NCBI RefSeq assembly: GCF_011752525.1
Contig: NZ_VWXI01000013.1
Location: 1 to 64,000, forward strand
Direction: 5' to 3'
Length of the DNA: 64,000 nt
DNA from: Pantoea sp. Cy-639
Lineage (GTDB): Bacteria; Pseudomonadota; Gammaproteobacteria; Pseudomonadales; Pseudomonadaceae
Below the pieces are notes generated by a model. It did not search any database. It was not told the DNA's origin and was given only the letters and a program-made list of their open reading frames with translations. This document shows positions 24,180 to 34,214 of the stretch, piece after piece. Every line of letters begins with the position of its first letter. Position 1 is the first letter of the stretch. A program made the position numbers and the translations under genes.

Positions 24180-27100
24180 ACCTCAGTGCGCCGTTCATCC
24201 GCCGCCCGGTGGCCAGTGCCTTGCTGGCGCTGGGGCTGGCGCTGTTCGGTGGGCTGGCCTTCACCCTGCTGCCGGTGGCACCACTGCCGGAGGTCGATTT
24301 CCCGACCATCAGCGTGCGCGCCTCGCTGCCGGGGGCCGACCCGTACACCGTGGCGACCTCGGTGGCGACACCGCTGGAGCGCCAGTTCGGGCAGATCGCC
24401 GGGGTGACCCAGATGACCTCGTCCAGCACCCTCGGCGCCACCCGCATCAACCTGCAGTTCGAACTGGACCGCAATATCGATGGCGCCGCGCGTGACGTGC
24501 AGGCGGCGATCAACGCGGCGCGCAGCAACCTGCCCAGCGATCTGTCCGGCAACCCGACCTACCGCAAGGTCAACCCGGCCGACTCGCCGATCCTGATCAT
24601 CGGCCTGACCTCCGACAGCGCCACGCCGGCGCAGATGTACGACGTGGCCTCGACGCTGCTGGAGCAGCGCCTGCTGCAGACCCGTGGGGTCGGTGACGTG
24701 ACGGTGGGCGGCGCGGCCCTGCCGGCGGTGCGGGTCGAGCTCAATCCCGACCGGCTGAACCACTACGGCGTGAGCCTCGAACAGGTGCGCTCGACCATCG
24801 CCAGCGCCAATGTCAACCTGCCCAAGGGCACCGTGGACATCGCCGGGCAGGCCCATGTGCTGGCGGCCAACGATCAGCTGTACACCCCGGCCGACTACGC
24901 GCCGCTGGTGGTCAAGCATGTCAATGGCAGCCTGGTGCGCATCGGTGACCTGGGGCAGGTGCGCGAGGATGTCGAGGACCTGCGCAACTTCGGCCTGTTC
25001 AACGGCAAGCCGGCGGTGTTGCTGGTGCTGTTCAAGCAGCCGGGTGCCAACGTGATCGACACGGTGGACCTGGTCAAGGCACAGCTGCCGTTCCTGCAGG
25101 CGGCGATTCCCGCCACCATCCGCCTTAGTGTGCTGATGGATCGCAGCACCACCATCCGTGCCTCGTTGCGGGACGTCGAGATCACCCTGTTGGCGGCCAT
25201 CGCGCTGGTGACCCTGGTGACCTACGGTTTCTTCCGCGACTGGCGCAGCACCCTGGTGCCGGCCATCGTCGTGCCGCTGTCGTTGCTCGGCACCTTTGGC
25301 GGCATGTATTTCCTCGGCTACAGCCTCAACAACCTGTCGCTGATGGCCCTGACCATCTCCACGGGTTTCGTGGTGGACGATGCCATCGTTGTGGTGGAAA
25401 ACATCATGCGCCACCTGGAGCGTGGCGCGACCCGTCTGCAGGCGGCGCTCGACGGCGCCCGCGAAGTGGGGTTCACGGTACTGAGCATCAGCGTGTCGCT
25501 GGTGGCGGTGTTCATTCCCTTGTTGCTGATGGGGGGCATCGTCGGGCGCTTGTTCCGCGAGTTCTCGGTGACCTTGTCGCTGTCGATCGGCATCTCGATG
25601 CTGGTCTCCCTGACCATCACGCCCGTGCTCGCCAGCGTGCTGCTGCAGCCACCCCGGGGCGAACACGGCAGCGAAACCCCCGACTCGGTATTCCACCGTT
25701 TCTACGACCGCAGCCTGGGCTGGGTGATCGACCATGCGCGGCTGATGGGCGTGGTGACGCTGCTGGTACTGGTGCTGGCCGTGGTGCTGTACACACTGGT
25801 GCCCAAGGGCTTCTTCCCGCAGGAAGACAGCGGGCGTCTGTCAGGTTCGATCCTGGCCTCGCAGAGCATCTCCTACGCGGCGATGCAGGCCGACTTCCGG
25901 CGTATCAACCAGCAGGTGGCGAACAACCCCAACGTCGAGACTGTCGGCGGTTTCGTCGGAGGCGGCGGTGGCGGTGGCGGGGCGATCAACAGCGCCCAGC
26001 TGTTCATCGCCCTCAAGCCCAAAGGCGAGCGCCAGGCCAGCGCCGACCAGGTCATCGCGCAGATCCGCCATGCCCTGGGCGACATGCCCGGCACCCGCCT
26101 GTACCTGCAGTCGGTGCAGGACATCACCGTCGGCGGGCGGCAGAGCGGCGCGCAGTTCCAGTACACCCTGACCGCGGATGACCAGGACACCCTGGACCTC
26201 TGGGTGCCGCAGGTGGTGGCGGCGCTGCGCGGCCTGCCACAGCTGACCGATGTCAACACCGACCAGCAGAACGCCAGCCTGATGACGCGCCTGCAGGTCA
26301 GCCGGGATGCCGCGGCGCGCCTGGGCGTGAGCATGGCGGCGGTGGACCAGGCGCTGTACGACGCCTTCGGCCAGCGTCAGGTCTCGACCTTGTACCGTGC
26401 CGCCAACCAGTACCACGTGGTGATGAGCCTAGCGCCGTCCTACTGGACCGATCCGGCGGCGCTCAAGGCCATCTACCTGCCTGGGCAGACCGCCGCCGCG
26501 CCGCTGGTGCCGCTGATGGCGGTGGCCAGCCAGTCGCTGGTGCGCACCGCCATCGCCATCAACCATCAGGGCACCTTCCCGGCGGTGACCGCTTCGTTCA
26601 ACCTGGCGCCCGGGGTCTCCATCGGCGAGGCCACCGCGCAGGTGGATGCCGCCGTCGCCCAGTTGCGCATGCCGGCCAGCGTGGTCGGCGAGTTCGCCGG
26701 CACCGCCCAGGTGTTCAAGGCGTCGCTGGCCAGCGAGCCGTTGCTGATCGTCGCGGCGCTGCTGTCGGTGTATATCGTGCTGGGCATCCTCTACGAGAAC
26801 CTGGTCCATCCACTCACCATCCTCTCCACCTTGCCCTCGGCGGGCGTCGGTGCGCTGATCGCGTTGCTGCTGACCGGCACCGAGCTGTCGATCATCGCCC
26901 TGGTGGGGGTGATCCTGCTGATCGGCATCGTCAAGAAGAACGCCATCATGATGATCGACTTCGCCATCAACGAACGCCGCGAGCAGGGGCTGGAGGCGCG
27001 CGCGGCGATCCGCCGGGCCTGCCTGGTGCGCGCCCGGCCGATCATGATGACCACCCTGGCCGCCACCCTGGGCGCCTTGCCGCTGGTGCTCGGCAACGGC

Positions 27101-27253
27101 TATGGCGCGGAGCTGCGGCGTCCGCTGGGGATATCGATCATTGGCGGCCTGCTGTTCAGCCAGTTGCTGACGCTGTACAGCACACCGGTGATCTACCTGT
27201 GGCTGGACCGCCTGTCGGGCCGGCTGCGCTGGGGCAAGGAGCGTTCATCATGA
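24176..27253 (+). CDS. RND efflux permease subunit, MdtC/MuxC-like
   Basis: The second 1025-residue RND protein follows the MdtC pattern: LPVAPLPEVDFPTISVRASL, NIDGAARDVQAAINAA, YRKVNPADSPILII and GFVVDDAIVVVEN with the TM4 Asp pair. The start ATG overlaps the mdtB-like stop, and the stop overlaps the outer-membrane factor start, so all are coupled. An odd feature is a run of eight glycines in the periplasmic porter domain (VGGF, then V and eight G, then AINS; about 25961-25984), encoded by a GGC/GGT repeat. E. coli MdtC, as I recall it, has only a short Gly/Ser stretch here. Confidence 0.92.
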   Translation: MNLSAPFIRRPVASALLALGLALFGGLAFTLLPVAPLPEVDFPTISVRASLPGADPYTVATSVATPLERQFGQIAGVTQMTSSSTLGATRINLQFELDRNIDGAARDVQAAINAARSNLPSDLSGNPTYRKVNPADSPILIIGLTSDSATPAQMYDVASTLLEQRLLQTRGVGDVTVGGAALPAVRVELNPDRLNHYGVSLEQVRSTIASANVNLPKGTVDIAGQAHVLAANDQLYTPADYAPLVVKHVNGSLVRIGDLGQVREDVEDLRNFGLFNGKPAVLLVLFKQPGANVIDTVDLVKAQLPFLQAAIPATIRLSVLMDRSTTIRASLRDVEITLLAAIALVTLVTYGFFRDWRSTLVPAIVVPLSLLGTFGGMYFLGYSLNNLSLMALTISTGFVVDDAIVVVENIMRHLERGATRLQAALDGAREVGFTVLSISVSLVAVFIPLLLMGGIVGRLFREFSVTLSLSIGISMLVSLTITPVLASVLLQPPRGEHGSETPDSVFHRFYDRSLGWVIDHARLMGVVTLLVLVLAVVLYTLVPKGFFPQEDSGRLSGSILASQSISYAAMQADFRRINQQVANNPNVETVGGFVGGGGGGGGAINSAQLFIALKPKGERQASADQVIAQIRHALGDMPGTRLYLQSVQDITVGGRQSGAQFQYTLTADDQDTLDLWVPQVVAALRGLPQLTDVNTDQQNASLMTRLQVSRDAAARLGVSMAAVDQALYDAFGQRQVSTLYRAANQYHVVMSLAPSYWTDPAALKAIYLPGQTAAAPLVPLMAVASQSLVRTAIAINHQGTFPAVTASFNLAPGVSIGEATAQVDAAVAQLRMPASVVGEFAGTAQVFKASLASEPLLIVAALLSVYIVLGILYENLVHPLTILSTLPSAGVGALIALLLTGTELSIIALVGVILLIGIVKKNAIMMIDFAINERREQGLEARAAIRRACLVRARPIMMTTLAATLGALPLVLGNGYGAELRRPLGISIIGGLLFSQLLTLYSTPVIYLWLDRLSGRLRWGKERSS

Positions 27254-28674
27254 GGATGCGCATGACCGCGCCGTTGGCGCTGTGCCTGGCCCTGGGAGCG
27301 TGCATGGTCGGCCCGGACTACCGGCAGCCGGCCATGGCGCTGCCGCAGGGGTTCAAGGAGGGTGGGCAGTGGCAGCGCGCCGTGGCCAACCCGCAGGGCG
27401 CGCTGGACAGCCGTTGGTGGTTGGCGTTCGGCGACCCCCAATTGACGGCGCTGGTGGAGCAGGCCGCCCGGGCCAACCAGTCGATCGTCGCGGCCCAGGC
27501 GGCCTATCGCCAGGCCCAGGCCCAGGTGGCGTTGAGTCGGGCCGGCCTGTGGCCGACGGTCAGTGTCGGCTTGTCGGGCTCGCGGGGCGAGGGCGGCAGC
27601 GGTGCTAGCCAGGCGAGCGGCAGCAGCACGGGCGTGCAGCAGACGGTCAGCGCGAGCCTCGGCGCCAGCTGGGAGCCGGACCTGTGGGGCCAGGTCCGGC
27701 GCAGCATCGAGTCGAGCGAAGCGCTGGCGCAGGTGTCCGATGCGCAACTGGCCGGGGTGCGCCTGTCGATTGCCGCGAGTGTCGCCAGCAACTACCTGGG
27801 CCTGCGCCAGTTCGATCTGGACATCGACCTGTTGCAGCAACAGCAGCGTCTCAACCAGCAGTTGCTGGACATGACACAGGCCAGTTTCCTCCAGGGCACG
27901 GCTTCCAATGACCAGATCCTGCTGGCCCAGGACCAGCTGAGCAACGTGGTGGCCGCCTTGCAGACCTCCCAGCGCAATCGCGAACAGTTCGAGCATGCCT
28001 TGGCGGTGCTGGTCGGCCAGGCGCCGGCGCAGTTCAGCGTGGCACCGCGGACAGACTACGCCTTCGCAGTGCCGCACCCGCCGCTGAACCTGCCGTCGCA
28101 ACTGCTGCTGCGCCGGCCTGACGTGATTGCCGCCGAGCGCACCGCGGCCTCGGCCAATGCCCGCATCGGCGTGGCCGAGGCGGCGTTCTATCCGACCCTG
28201 GACCTCACCGCCGATGTGGGTTTTCGCGGCAGCAGCCTGGGCGGCCTGTTCAACGTGGCCAACCGCGTGTGGAGCCTGGGCCCGGCGCTGTCGGCCACGC
28301 TGTTCGACGGCGGCGCCCGGGAGGCCACGCTGAAGCAGGCCTACGCCGGCTATGACCAGGACGTGGCCAGCTATCGCGGCACGGTGCTGGCGGCCTTGCA
28401 GAACGTCGAGGACAACCTGTCGGCGTTCAATCACCTGCAGCGCCAGGCCGAGACCTACCAGCAGATCCATCGGCGCAACCAACAGTTGTTCGCCAGCCAG
28501 CAGGCCCAGCAGCGTGCCGGGGTGTCGAGCCTGCAGACCGTGGTCACCCAGCAGTTGCTGCTGTTGCAGAGCGAGCAGAACCTGCGCGACGCCCAGGGCC
28601 AGCTGAGCCAGGCCAGCGTCGGCCTGATCCAGAGCCTGGGGGGCGGCTGGCAGGCACCGGGCCCGGGGCATTGA
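27250..28674 (+). CDS. Outer-membrane efflux lipoprotein (OprM/NodT family)
   Basis: ATG 27250 overlaps the pump stop. The signal peptide ends in a lipobox, LALGAC with Cys18, so the mature protein is acylated. The 474-residue protein has the family opening MVGPDYRQPAMALP, the two repeats SRWWLAFGDPQLTALVEQA and LPSQLLLRRPDVIAAERTAA, and FYPTLDLTADVGF. Three such subunits form the channel-tunnel through the outer membrane and periplasm. It completes a self-contained tripartite pump with the three upstream genes. Length is normal. Confidence 0.92.
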   Translation: MRMRMTAPLALCLALGACMVGPDYRQPAMALPQGFKEGGQWQRAVANPQGALDSRWWLAFGDPQLTALVEQAARANQSIVAAQAAYRQAQAQVALSRAGLWPTVSVGLSGSRGEGGSGASQASGSSTGVQQTVSASLGASWEPDLWGQVRRSIESSEALAQVSDAQLAGVRLSIAASVASNYLGLRQFDLDIDLLQQQQRLNQQLLDMTQASFLQGTASNDQILLAQDQLSNVVAALQTSQRNREQFEHALAVLVGQAPAQFSVAPRTDYAFAVPHPPLNLPSQLLLRRPDVIAAERTAASANARIGVAEAAFYPTLDLTADVGFRGSSLGGLFNVANRVWSLGPALSATLFDGGAREATLKQAYAGYDQDVASYRGTVLAALQNVEDNLSAFNHLQRQAETYQQIHRRNQQLFASQQAQQRAGVSSLQTVVTQQLLLLQSEQNLRDAQGQLSQASVGLIQSLGGGWQAPGPGH

Positions 28675-28744
28675 CCAGGGGCGCTCGCCTGGCCGCCGGG
28701 CTGGCGCTATGCTCCGCGTTTTCCCACGAAAGGAAGCAGGCAAC

Positions 28745-29653
<909 letters not shown>

Positions 29654-29660
29654 TCATACG

Positions 29661-29686
29661 GCCAGCCCCCATGGCCGGGGGCTGGC
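29661..29686. terminator. 10-bp hairpin between convergent genes
   Basis: GCCAGCCCCC (29661-29670) pairs with GGGGGCTGGC (29677-29686) around a 6-base loop, just after the DUF808 stop and before the 3' end of the sulfatase gene on the other strand. Confidence 0.7.
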
Positions 29687-29714
29687 GTCAACCTGGGGCA
29701 AGCTTGCCCAGCCC

Positions 29715-31658
29715 TTACGGATTGATCGCGATGTCCTTCTTCTGCCCCGCCCACGCCAGCAACCCCTGGCTGAAACCATGGGCGGCGCTCTGGTAATAGG
29801 CGATCGCTCGACGTACCAGCGGGTTGTCCTCGCCGACCCGGGTTTCACGGCTGTTGCCCAGTGCGTCCTCATGCACGCGCAGGCCGCCACGCGGGCTGAG
29901 GATGGCCAGGTCCTTGCCGTCGAACAGGCCCAGGTGCTGGTAGTTGCCGATCAGTACCCGCGGTGCCAGGGCGTCGTCGCGCAGCAGGTCACGCCCGAAG
30001 AAGGTCGAGGTGTAGCTCAGGTTGAGCAGGCCGAGCAGGGTCGGCGCCAGGTCGATCTGGCTGGCCAGGGTCGCGTTCTCACCCGGGGTGATCAGCTTCG
30101 GCGCATAGATCCACAGCGGAATCTGGTAGTTGCTGACCGGCAGGTCTTCCTTGCCGGCGCTACCGGCCGTGTGATCGGCGACGAAGACGAACAGGGTGTC
30201 GTCGAACCAGGGTTTTTCCCGGGCCTGGCGCAGGAACTGGGCGATGGCATGGTCGGTGTATTTCACCGCGCCCTCGCGGCCATCGCCGGAGGGGATGTCG
30301 ATGCGCCCATCAGGGTAGGTGTAGGGGCGGTGGTTGGAGGTGGTCATCAGTTGCAGGAAGAACGGCTTCTGCGCGGCGTGGTCGCTGTCGGCCAGTTTCA
30401 GCGCCTGGCGGTACAGGTCCTCGTCGGCCATGCCCCAGGCATTCTTGAAGCTGATCTCGCTCTCATCGACGCTGCTCTGGTCGACGATGCGGTAGCCGTT
30501 GCCGCTGAAGAATGCGTTCATGTTGTCGAAATAGCCGCGCCCGCCATAGACGAACACGCTGTCATAGCCGACCGCCGCCAACTGCTGGCCGAGGCTGGCG
30601 TAACCACTCTCGCGGCCGATGCGCTTGACGATCGAGCGCCCCGGGGTGGGCGGGATCGACAGGGTGATGGCTTCCAGGCCGCGGTCGGTGCGGGTGCCGG
30701 TGGCATAGAAATTGTTGAAGTACAGGCTCTGGGTACGCAGGGCGTCGAGGTTGGGCGTGAGCTTTTCCGGGTTGCCGTTGCTGCCCATGTACTTGGCGCT
30801 GAAGCTTTCGATGGTCACCAGGATGATGTTCGGCTTGCGCAACGGGCCGCTGGCGCTGATCTGGCGGCGGATGTCCTGGGGTTCGCGGGCTTCGAAGCGA
30901 GCGTTGCCGGCGGCCAGTTCCTGGTGCATCTGCGCGCCGGCCTGGTTGGCGTCGAGGCTGGCGTAGAACTGGGTGTAATCCAGTTCGTTGTTGCGAAACG
31001 CAGCGAAGAACTGGTACGGCCCGTTGCTGGATAGCTCGCGCTGGTAGGCGTTGCCGTCCTGGCCGCGGGGGAACTGCTGGTCGACCAGCAGCAGTGACAA
31101 GGCGCCGAGTGCGCTCAGTAGCGCGATCCCGGCCAGGCGCTGGCGGGCAGTGGCGACGGGGGCGTCGAGGGCCTCGGCCAGCGGGCGGCGCAGCAGCAGG
31201 GTGAGCAGCAGCGCGGCGACGGCCAGGCCGCCGAGCAGGGCCGGCAACGGGTAGGACTCGCGGATGTTGTCTAGCACTTCCTTGGAGTACACCAGGTAGT
31301 CGACGGCGATGAAGTTGAAGCGCACGCCGAATTCGTCCCAGAACAGCCACTCGGCCACGGCGACGAACAGCATCAGGAACAGGCTCGCCGCCAGTGCGCC
31401 GTGCAGCAGCCAGCGGTGGGGCCGTGAGCGCCACACGCCATTGGGGCACAGGGCCAGGTACAGGCCCAGCGGCAAGGCGGCATAGACCAGGAAAGTCAGG
31501 TCGTACAGCGCACCGCTGGCGAACACGGCGAAGTAGTTGCCGCTGAATTCGTCGGCATGGGCGGCCAGCAGGATCACGCGGGTCACCAGGAAGATGCCGA
31601 ACCAGGTCGAGCAGAGATGCAGCAGAAAGCGCCAGGGTGCGGCGAGCGAAGTGCGCAT
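29715..31658 (-). CDS. LTA synthase-type membrane sulfatase/phosphotransferase
   Basis: The 647-residue protein has four to five N-terminal membrane segments (to about residue 190) and a periplasmic sulfatase-fold domain. The metal-ligand Glu is in LVTIESFSAKYMG (Glu284), the candidate nucleophile Thr324 is in GTRTDRGLEAI, and further ligands are in FVADHT. This is the architecture of lipoteichoic-acid synthase relatives. Gram-negative members are usually glycan phosphoglycerol or phosphoethanolamine transferases, such as those acting on osmoregulated periplasmic glucans. The substrate here is unknown. It is a single gene, convergent with the DUF808 gene. Confidence 0.87.
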   Translation of the reverse strand: MRTSLAAPWRFLLHLCSTWFGIFLVTRVILLAAHADEFSGNYFAVFASGALYDLTFLVYAALPLGLYLALCPNGVWRSRPHRWLLHGALAASLFLMLFVAVAEWLFWDEFGVRFNFIAVDYLVYSKEVLDNIRESYPLPALLGGLAVAALLLTLLLRRPLAEALDAPVATARQRLAGIALLSALGALSLLLVDQQFPRGQDGNAYQRELSSNGPYQFFAAFRNNELDYTQFYASLDANQAGAQMHQELAAGNARFEAREPQDIRRQISASGPLRKPNIILVTIESFSAKYMGSNGNPEKLTPNLDALRTQSLYFNNFYATGTRTDRGLEAITLSIPPTPGRSIVKRIGRESGYASLGQQLAAVGYDSVFVYGGRGYFDNMNAFFSGNGYRIVDQSSVDESEISFKNAWGMADEDLYRQALKLADSDHAAQKPFFLQLMTTSNHRPYTYPDGRIDIPSGDGREGAVKYTDHAIAQFLRQAREKPWFDDTLFVFVADHTAGSAGKEDLPVSNYQIPLWIYAPKLITPGENATLASQIDLAPTLLGLLNLSYTSTFFGRDLLRDDALAPRVLIGNYQHLGLFDGKDLAILSPRGGLRVHEDALGNSRETRVGEDNPLVRRAIAYYQSAAHGFSQGLLAWAGQKKDIAINP

Positions 31659-31801
31659 GCAGATGGCCTATGTCCATAGGGGCGGAGAGGCCAGGAGATT
31701 AATCGTCTATTTGCAAAAGTTTTGTCAAAAAAATGAAATTTCCGAAATTATTTTTCACCTTTATAGTTCGGCTCCTTTTACCCAACTGGAGCGGAGGTCG
31801 G

Positions 31802-32107
31802 ATGTTTGGCCAAGTGTTGACTTATGGCGCCTATCACCTGGCGCTGTACCTGTGTACCGCCTTGGCCTGGGGCGCGCTGGGTCTGTATTTTCTGCTGCAA
31901 GGCACGGGATTCGGGGCCTTGATCAGGTGCTGCGGGATGTTCGCCATTGCGCTGTCGATCAACGGCGTGATGCTGCTGCTCGATATCCGGCGCACGCTGG
32001 ATCATCACCAGGTCGAGGCGATCTTGTGGTTGGCGGGGGTGGCGCTGCCGTGCCTGCTATTGACTTGCAGGACAGGTTTTGTTCCGGGAAAGAAGGGTGT
32101 TAGTTAG
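31802..32107 (+). CDS. Small membrane protein of unknown function
   Basis: ATG 31802 is preceded by GGAGG at good spacing; the upstream ATG at 31733 lacks a ribosome site. The 101-residue product has three hydrophobic segments (YHLALYLCTALAWGALGLYF, MFAIALSINGVMLLL, AILWLAGVALPCLLL) and a basic C-terminus. No family is recognised. The upstream 140 bases are AT-rich and suit a promoter. It ends 28 bases before a strong terminator hairpin. Confidence 0.6.
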   Translation: MFGQVLTYGAYHLALYLCTALAWGALGLYFLLQGTGFGALIRCCGMFAIALSINGVMLLLDIRRTLDHHQVEAILWLAGVALPCLLLTCRTGFVPGKKGVS

Positions 32108-32135
32108 CCATAGGGTAATGCTTACAATATTGAAA

Positions 32136-32167
32136 GAAACAGCGCCTTGATAAAAAGGCGCTGTTTC
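32136..32167. terminator. Strong 13-bp hairpin, bidirectional terminator
   Basis: GAAACAGCGCCTT (32136-32148) pairs perfectly with AAGGCGCTGTTTC (32155-32167) around GATAAA. It lies between the convergent small membrane protein gene and the first Tsx-like gene. Confidence 0.85.
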
Positions 32168-32177
32168 GTTCCAGGCA

Positions 32178-32960
32178 TCAGAAGTGCACTTTGACCAGCA
32201 GGCTGGCGGTGTTCTGATCGGTGGTGAAGCCGTCGCTGTCCTTGATGCCGTACTTGTTCTTCCAGTAGTCGTACTCGAAGCCGACGTACAGTTGCTTCTC
32301 ACCCATGTGCAAGGCCTTGCCCAGGTCGTATTTGACCTGTGGGTTGAAGTGCAGGTTGGCCTGGTAGGTGCCGTGGCGGTTCTCGTCGTTGTCCACCACC
32401 CAGTCCATGTAGCCGTCGATGAGGATGTCGGACGAGCCCACGGGGAGGGTGTACGACCACACCGGGGTGATCTGCCAGACCCGGTCGCCCGGACGGCTGC
32501 CCTCGGTGGTGCGCTGGTAGAAGTTCAGCTGGAAGTAGTCGAAGCCCGGGACTGCCAGGTCGAAGCCGGGACCGATCAGGTAGGCTTCGGTGTCGCCTTC
32601 GCCGAACTCGTAGGTCATGGCCAGCAGCACGTCCTTGACCGGGCCGAACTCCAGCTTCTGGTCGAAGATCTTGCCGAACGACAGGCGTGGGGTGATCTCG
32701 CCGTAGTAGGTGTTGGGACCGTTGTTGGCGTCCTTCTTGCCCTGGTAGAAGATCTTGTCGACGAAGATGAAGTTGTCACCGTATTTCCACGCGTCGGCGT
32801 GTTCGAAGGTGAAGGTCTGTTGGGTGTCGGGGTTGACCTTGAAGTTCTTGCCCCACAGGTAGGTCAGGCTGTTGTTCTGCCATTGCAGCAGATCGCCGGC
32901 CTGGCTGGCGCCGCAGGCCAGCAGGCCGCCGGCGAGGATAAGGCTGTTGATGGTACGCAT
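32178..32960 (-). CDS. Nucleoside-specific outer-membrane channel (Tsx/OmpK family), copy 1
   Basis: The 260-residue protein has a signal peptide ending ASQA-GD and a mature start LLQWQNNSLTYLWGKNF. It has alternating amphipathic strands and the terminal Phe (VKVHF) needed for outer-membrane assembly. The pattern FGPVKDVLLAMTYEFGEGD and YLIGPGFDL marks the Tsx/OmpK channel family, which admits nucleosides. The neighbouring purine permeases and purine-degradation genes support a purine or nucleoside substrate. A paralogue follows upstream at 33313. Its 352-base leader holds a TTGACC-N4-GGTCAG site like those before xdhA. Confidence 0.85.
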   Translation of the reverse strand: MRTINSLILAGGLLACGASQAGDLLQWQNNSLTYLWGKNFKVNPDTQQTFTFEHADAWKYGDNFIFVDKIFYQGKKDANNGPNTYYGEITPRLSFGKIFDQKLEFGPVKDVLLAMTYEFGEGDTEAYLIGPGFDLAVPGFDYFQLNFYQRTTEGSRPGDRVWQITPVWSYTLPVGSSDILIDGYMDWVVDNDENRHGTYQANLHFNPQVKYDLGKALHMGEKQLYVGFEYDYWKNKYGIKDSDGFTTDQNTASLLVKVHF

Positions 32961-33312
32961 TGCGTGTGTCGCTCCCTGGATTTGAATCTGTTGTCAGCGC
33001 TCGGGCGCTGTTCTTGTCTTTTGAGTCAGCTTTTTTCGATTGGCCACAGCTGTTTGGCAAGCGTTGTGCCAACATTTTCCGGGTTGGTCGCAACGGTCCT
33101 GCTCGACGGCTTTCTGAACGGTTGAAATGGGTATTTCAGGCTGGCAACACGTTGGCCAACCACCCGAATTCATTGACCGGGAGGTCAGCAAACGCGGGCA
33201 GGTTCCGTCCTGCCCCGATCGAGGGGGCGCGCAGATTACTCACTTGCGCGCCGGGCCTCAAGTGCTCCGTCCTGGAGCAGGGTGATACAAACTTGGGCGT
33301 TCGGTCAGGTTA
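32961..33312. other. Long leader between the two Tsx-like genes
   Basis: No convincing gene is present; the plus-strand open frame here has no ribosome site and antisense-overlaps both neighbours. It contains the inverted repeat at 33173-33188 and a short palindrome GTTGGCCAAC at 33151-33160, and is therefore probably a regulatory region for copy 1. Confidence 0.55.
33173..33188. promoter_or_regulatory. TTGACC-N4-GGTCAG operator candidate
   Basis: This has the same half-sites and spacing as the perfect repeat TTGACC-TGAT-GGTCAA at 49826 between xdhA and its divergent GntR gene, with one changed base in the right arm. It lies 213 bases upstream of the Tsx-like copy 1. Confidence 0.45.
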
Positions 33313-34098
33313 TCAGAAATGCACTTTGACCAGGGCACTGGCGACGCTCTGATTGCTGTCCAGGTTGCCGCGGTGGTCGATGCCGTACTTGTCCTTCCAG
33401 TAGCTGTACTCGAAGCCCACGTACAGCTGCTTGGCGCCCAGGTTCAGGGCCTTGCCCAGGTCGTACTTGACCTGCGGGTTGAAGTGCAGGTTGGCGTGAT
33501 AGGTGCCGCGGCGGTTCTGGTCGTTGTCGGTCACCCAGTCCATGTAGCCGTCGATCAGGATGTCCGACTTGCCCACGGGAATGGTGTACGACCAGCCGGG
33601 GGTGATCTGCCAGACGTTGTCGCCCGGGCGGCTGCCCTCGGTGTTGCGCACGTAGAAGTTCAGGGTGAAGTAGTTGAAGCCGGGAATGTCCAGGTCGAAG
33701 CCGGGGCCGATCAGGTAGGCCTCGTTGTCGCCCTCGCCACGCTCGTAGGTCATGGCCAGCAGCACGTCCTTGACCGGGCCGAAGGCCAGCTTGCGGTCGA
33801 AGATCTTGCCGAACGACAGGCGCGGGCTGAACTCACCGTAGTAGGTGGTCACGCCTTTGCCGGGGTCGGCCTTGCCGTTGTAGAAGATCTTGTCGATGAA
33901 CAGGAAGGTGTCACCGTACTTCCACTTGTTGGCGTGTTCGAAGGTGATGGTCTGCTGGATATCGGGGTTGATCTTGAAGTCCTTGCCGTACAGGTAGGTC
34001 AGGCTTTCGCCGTGCCACTGCAGCCATTCGCCAGCGTGGGCGGGGAGGGTGGCCAGCAGGCTGCTGCCCAGCAGGAGGGACGAGGTGATGCGCTTCAT
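33313..34098 (-). CDS. Nucleoside-specific outer-membrane channel (Tsx/OmpK family), copy 2
   Basis: The 261-residue paralogue of the gene at 32178 has the same layout: a signal peptide ending PAHA-GEW, LQWHGESLTYLYGKDF, FGPVKDVLLAMTYERGEGD and terminal VKVHF. Differences are concentrated in what should be surface loops and near the C-terminus (NKYGI versus DKYGI contexts), so the two may differ in preferred nucleoside or base. It is downstream of the NCS2 permease gene at 34215 on the same strand, separated by a REP-like inverted repeat. Confidence 0.85.
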   Translation of the reverse strand: MKRITSSLLLGSSLLATLPAHAGEWLQWHGESLTYLYGKDFKINPDIQQTITFEHANKWKYGDTFLFIDKIFYNGKADPGKGVTTYYGEFSPRLSFGKIFDRKLAFGPVKDVLLAMTYERGEGDNEAYLIGPGFDLDIPGFNYFTLNFYVRNTEGSRPGDNVWQITPGWSYTIPVGKSDILIDGYMDWVTDNDQNRRGTYHANLHFNPQVKYDLGKALNLGAKQLYVGFEYSYWKDKYGIDHRGNLDSNQSVASALVKVHF

Positions 34099-34147
34099 GG
34101 AGTGGTTCCCTACTTATTGTTTTTATGAGGGTGTCGCCTTTTCGCGA

Positions 34148-34200
34148 GGCAAGCCCGCCCCCACGTGCGGACGTGTATCCAGCGTGGGAGCGGGCTTGCC
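34148..34200. repeat. REP-like inverted repeat
   Basis: GGCAAGCCCGCCCCCACG at 34148 pairs with CGTGGGAGCGGGCTTGCC ending at 34200 with one mismatch. The arm AGCGGGCTTGCC recurs at 45861-45920. It separates the permease gene from Tsx-like copy 2. Confidence 0.7.
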
Positions 34201-34214
34201 CCGTGACAGGGACT

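Noticed and set aside
25110..25735. Antisense frames over the RND genes as possible regulators
   Set aside because: No ribosome sites or domains; both RND genes are complete and certain.
32960..33352. 130-codon plus-strand frame between the Tsx-like genes
   Set aside because: No ribosome site, overlaps both flanking genes in antisense, no family features.
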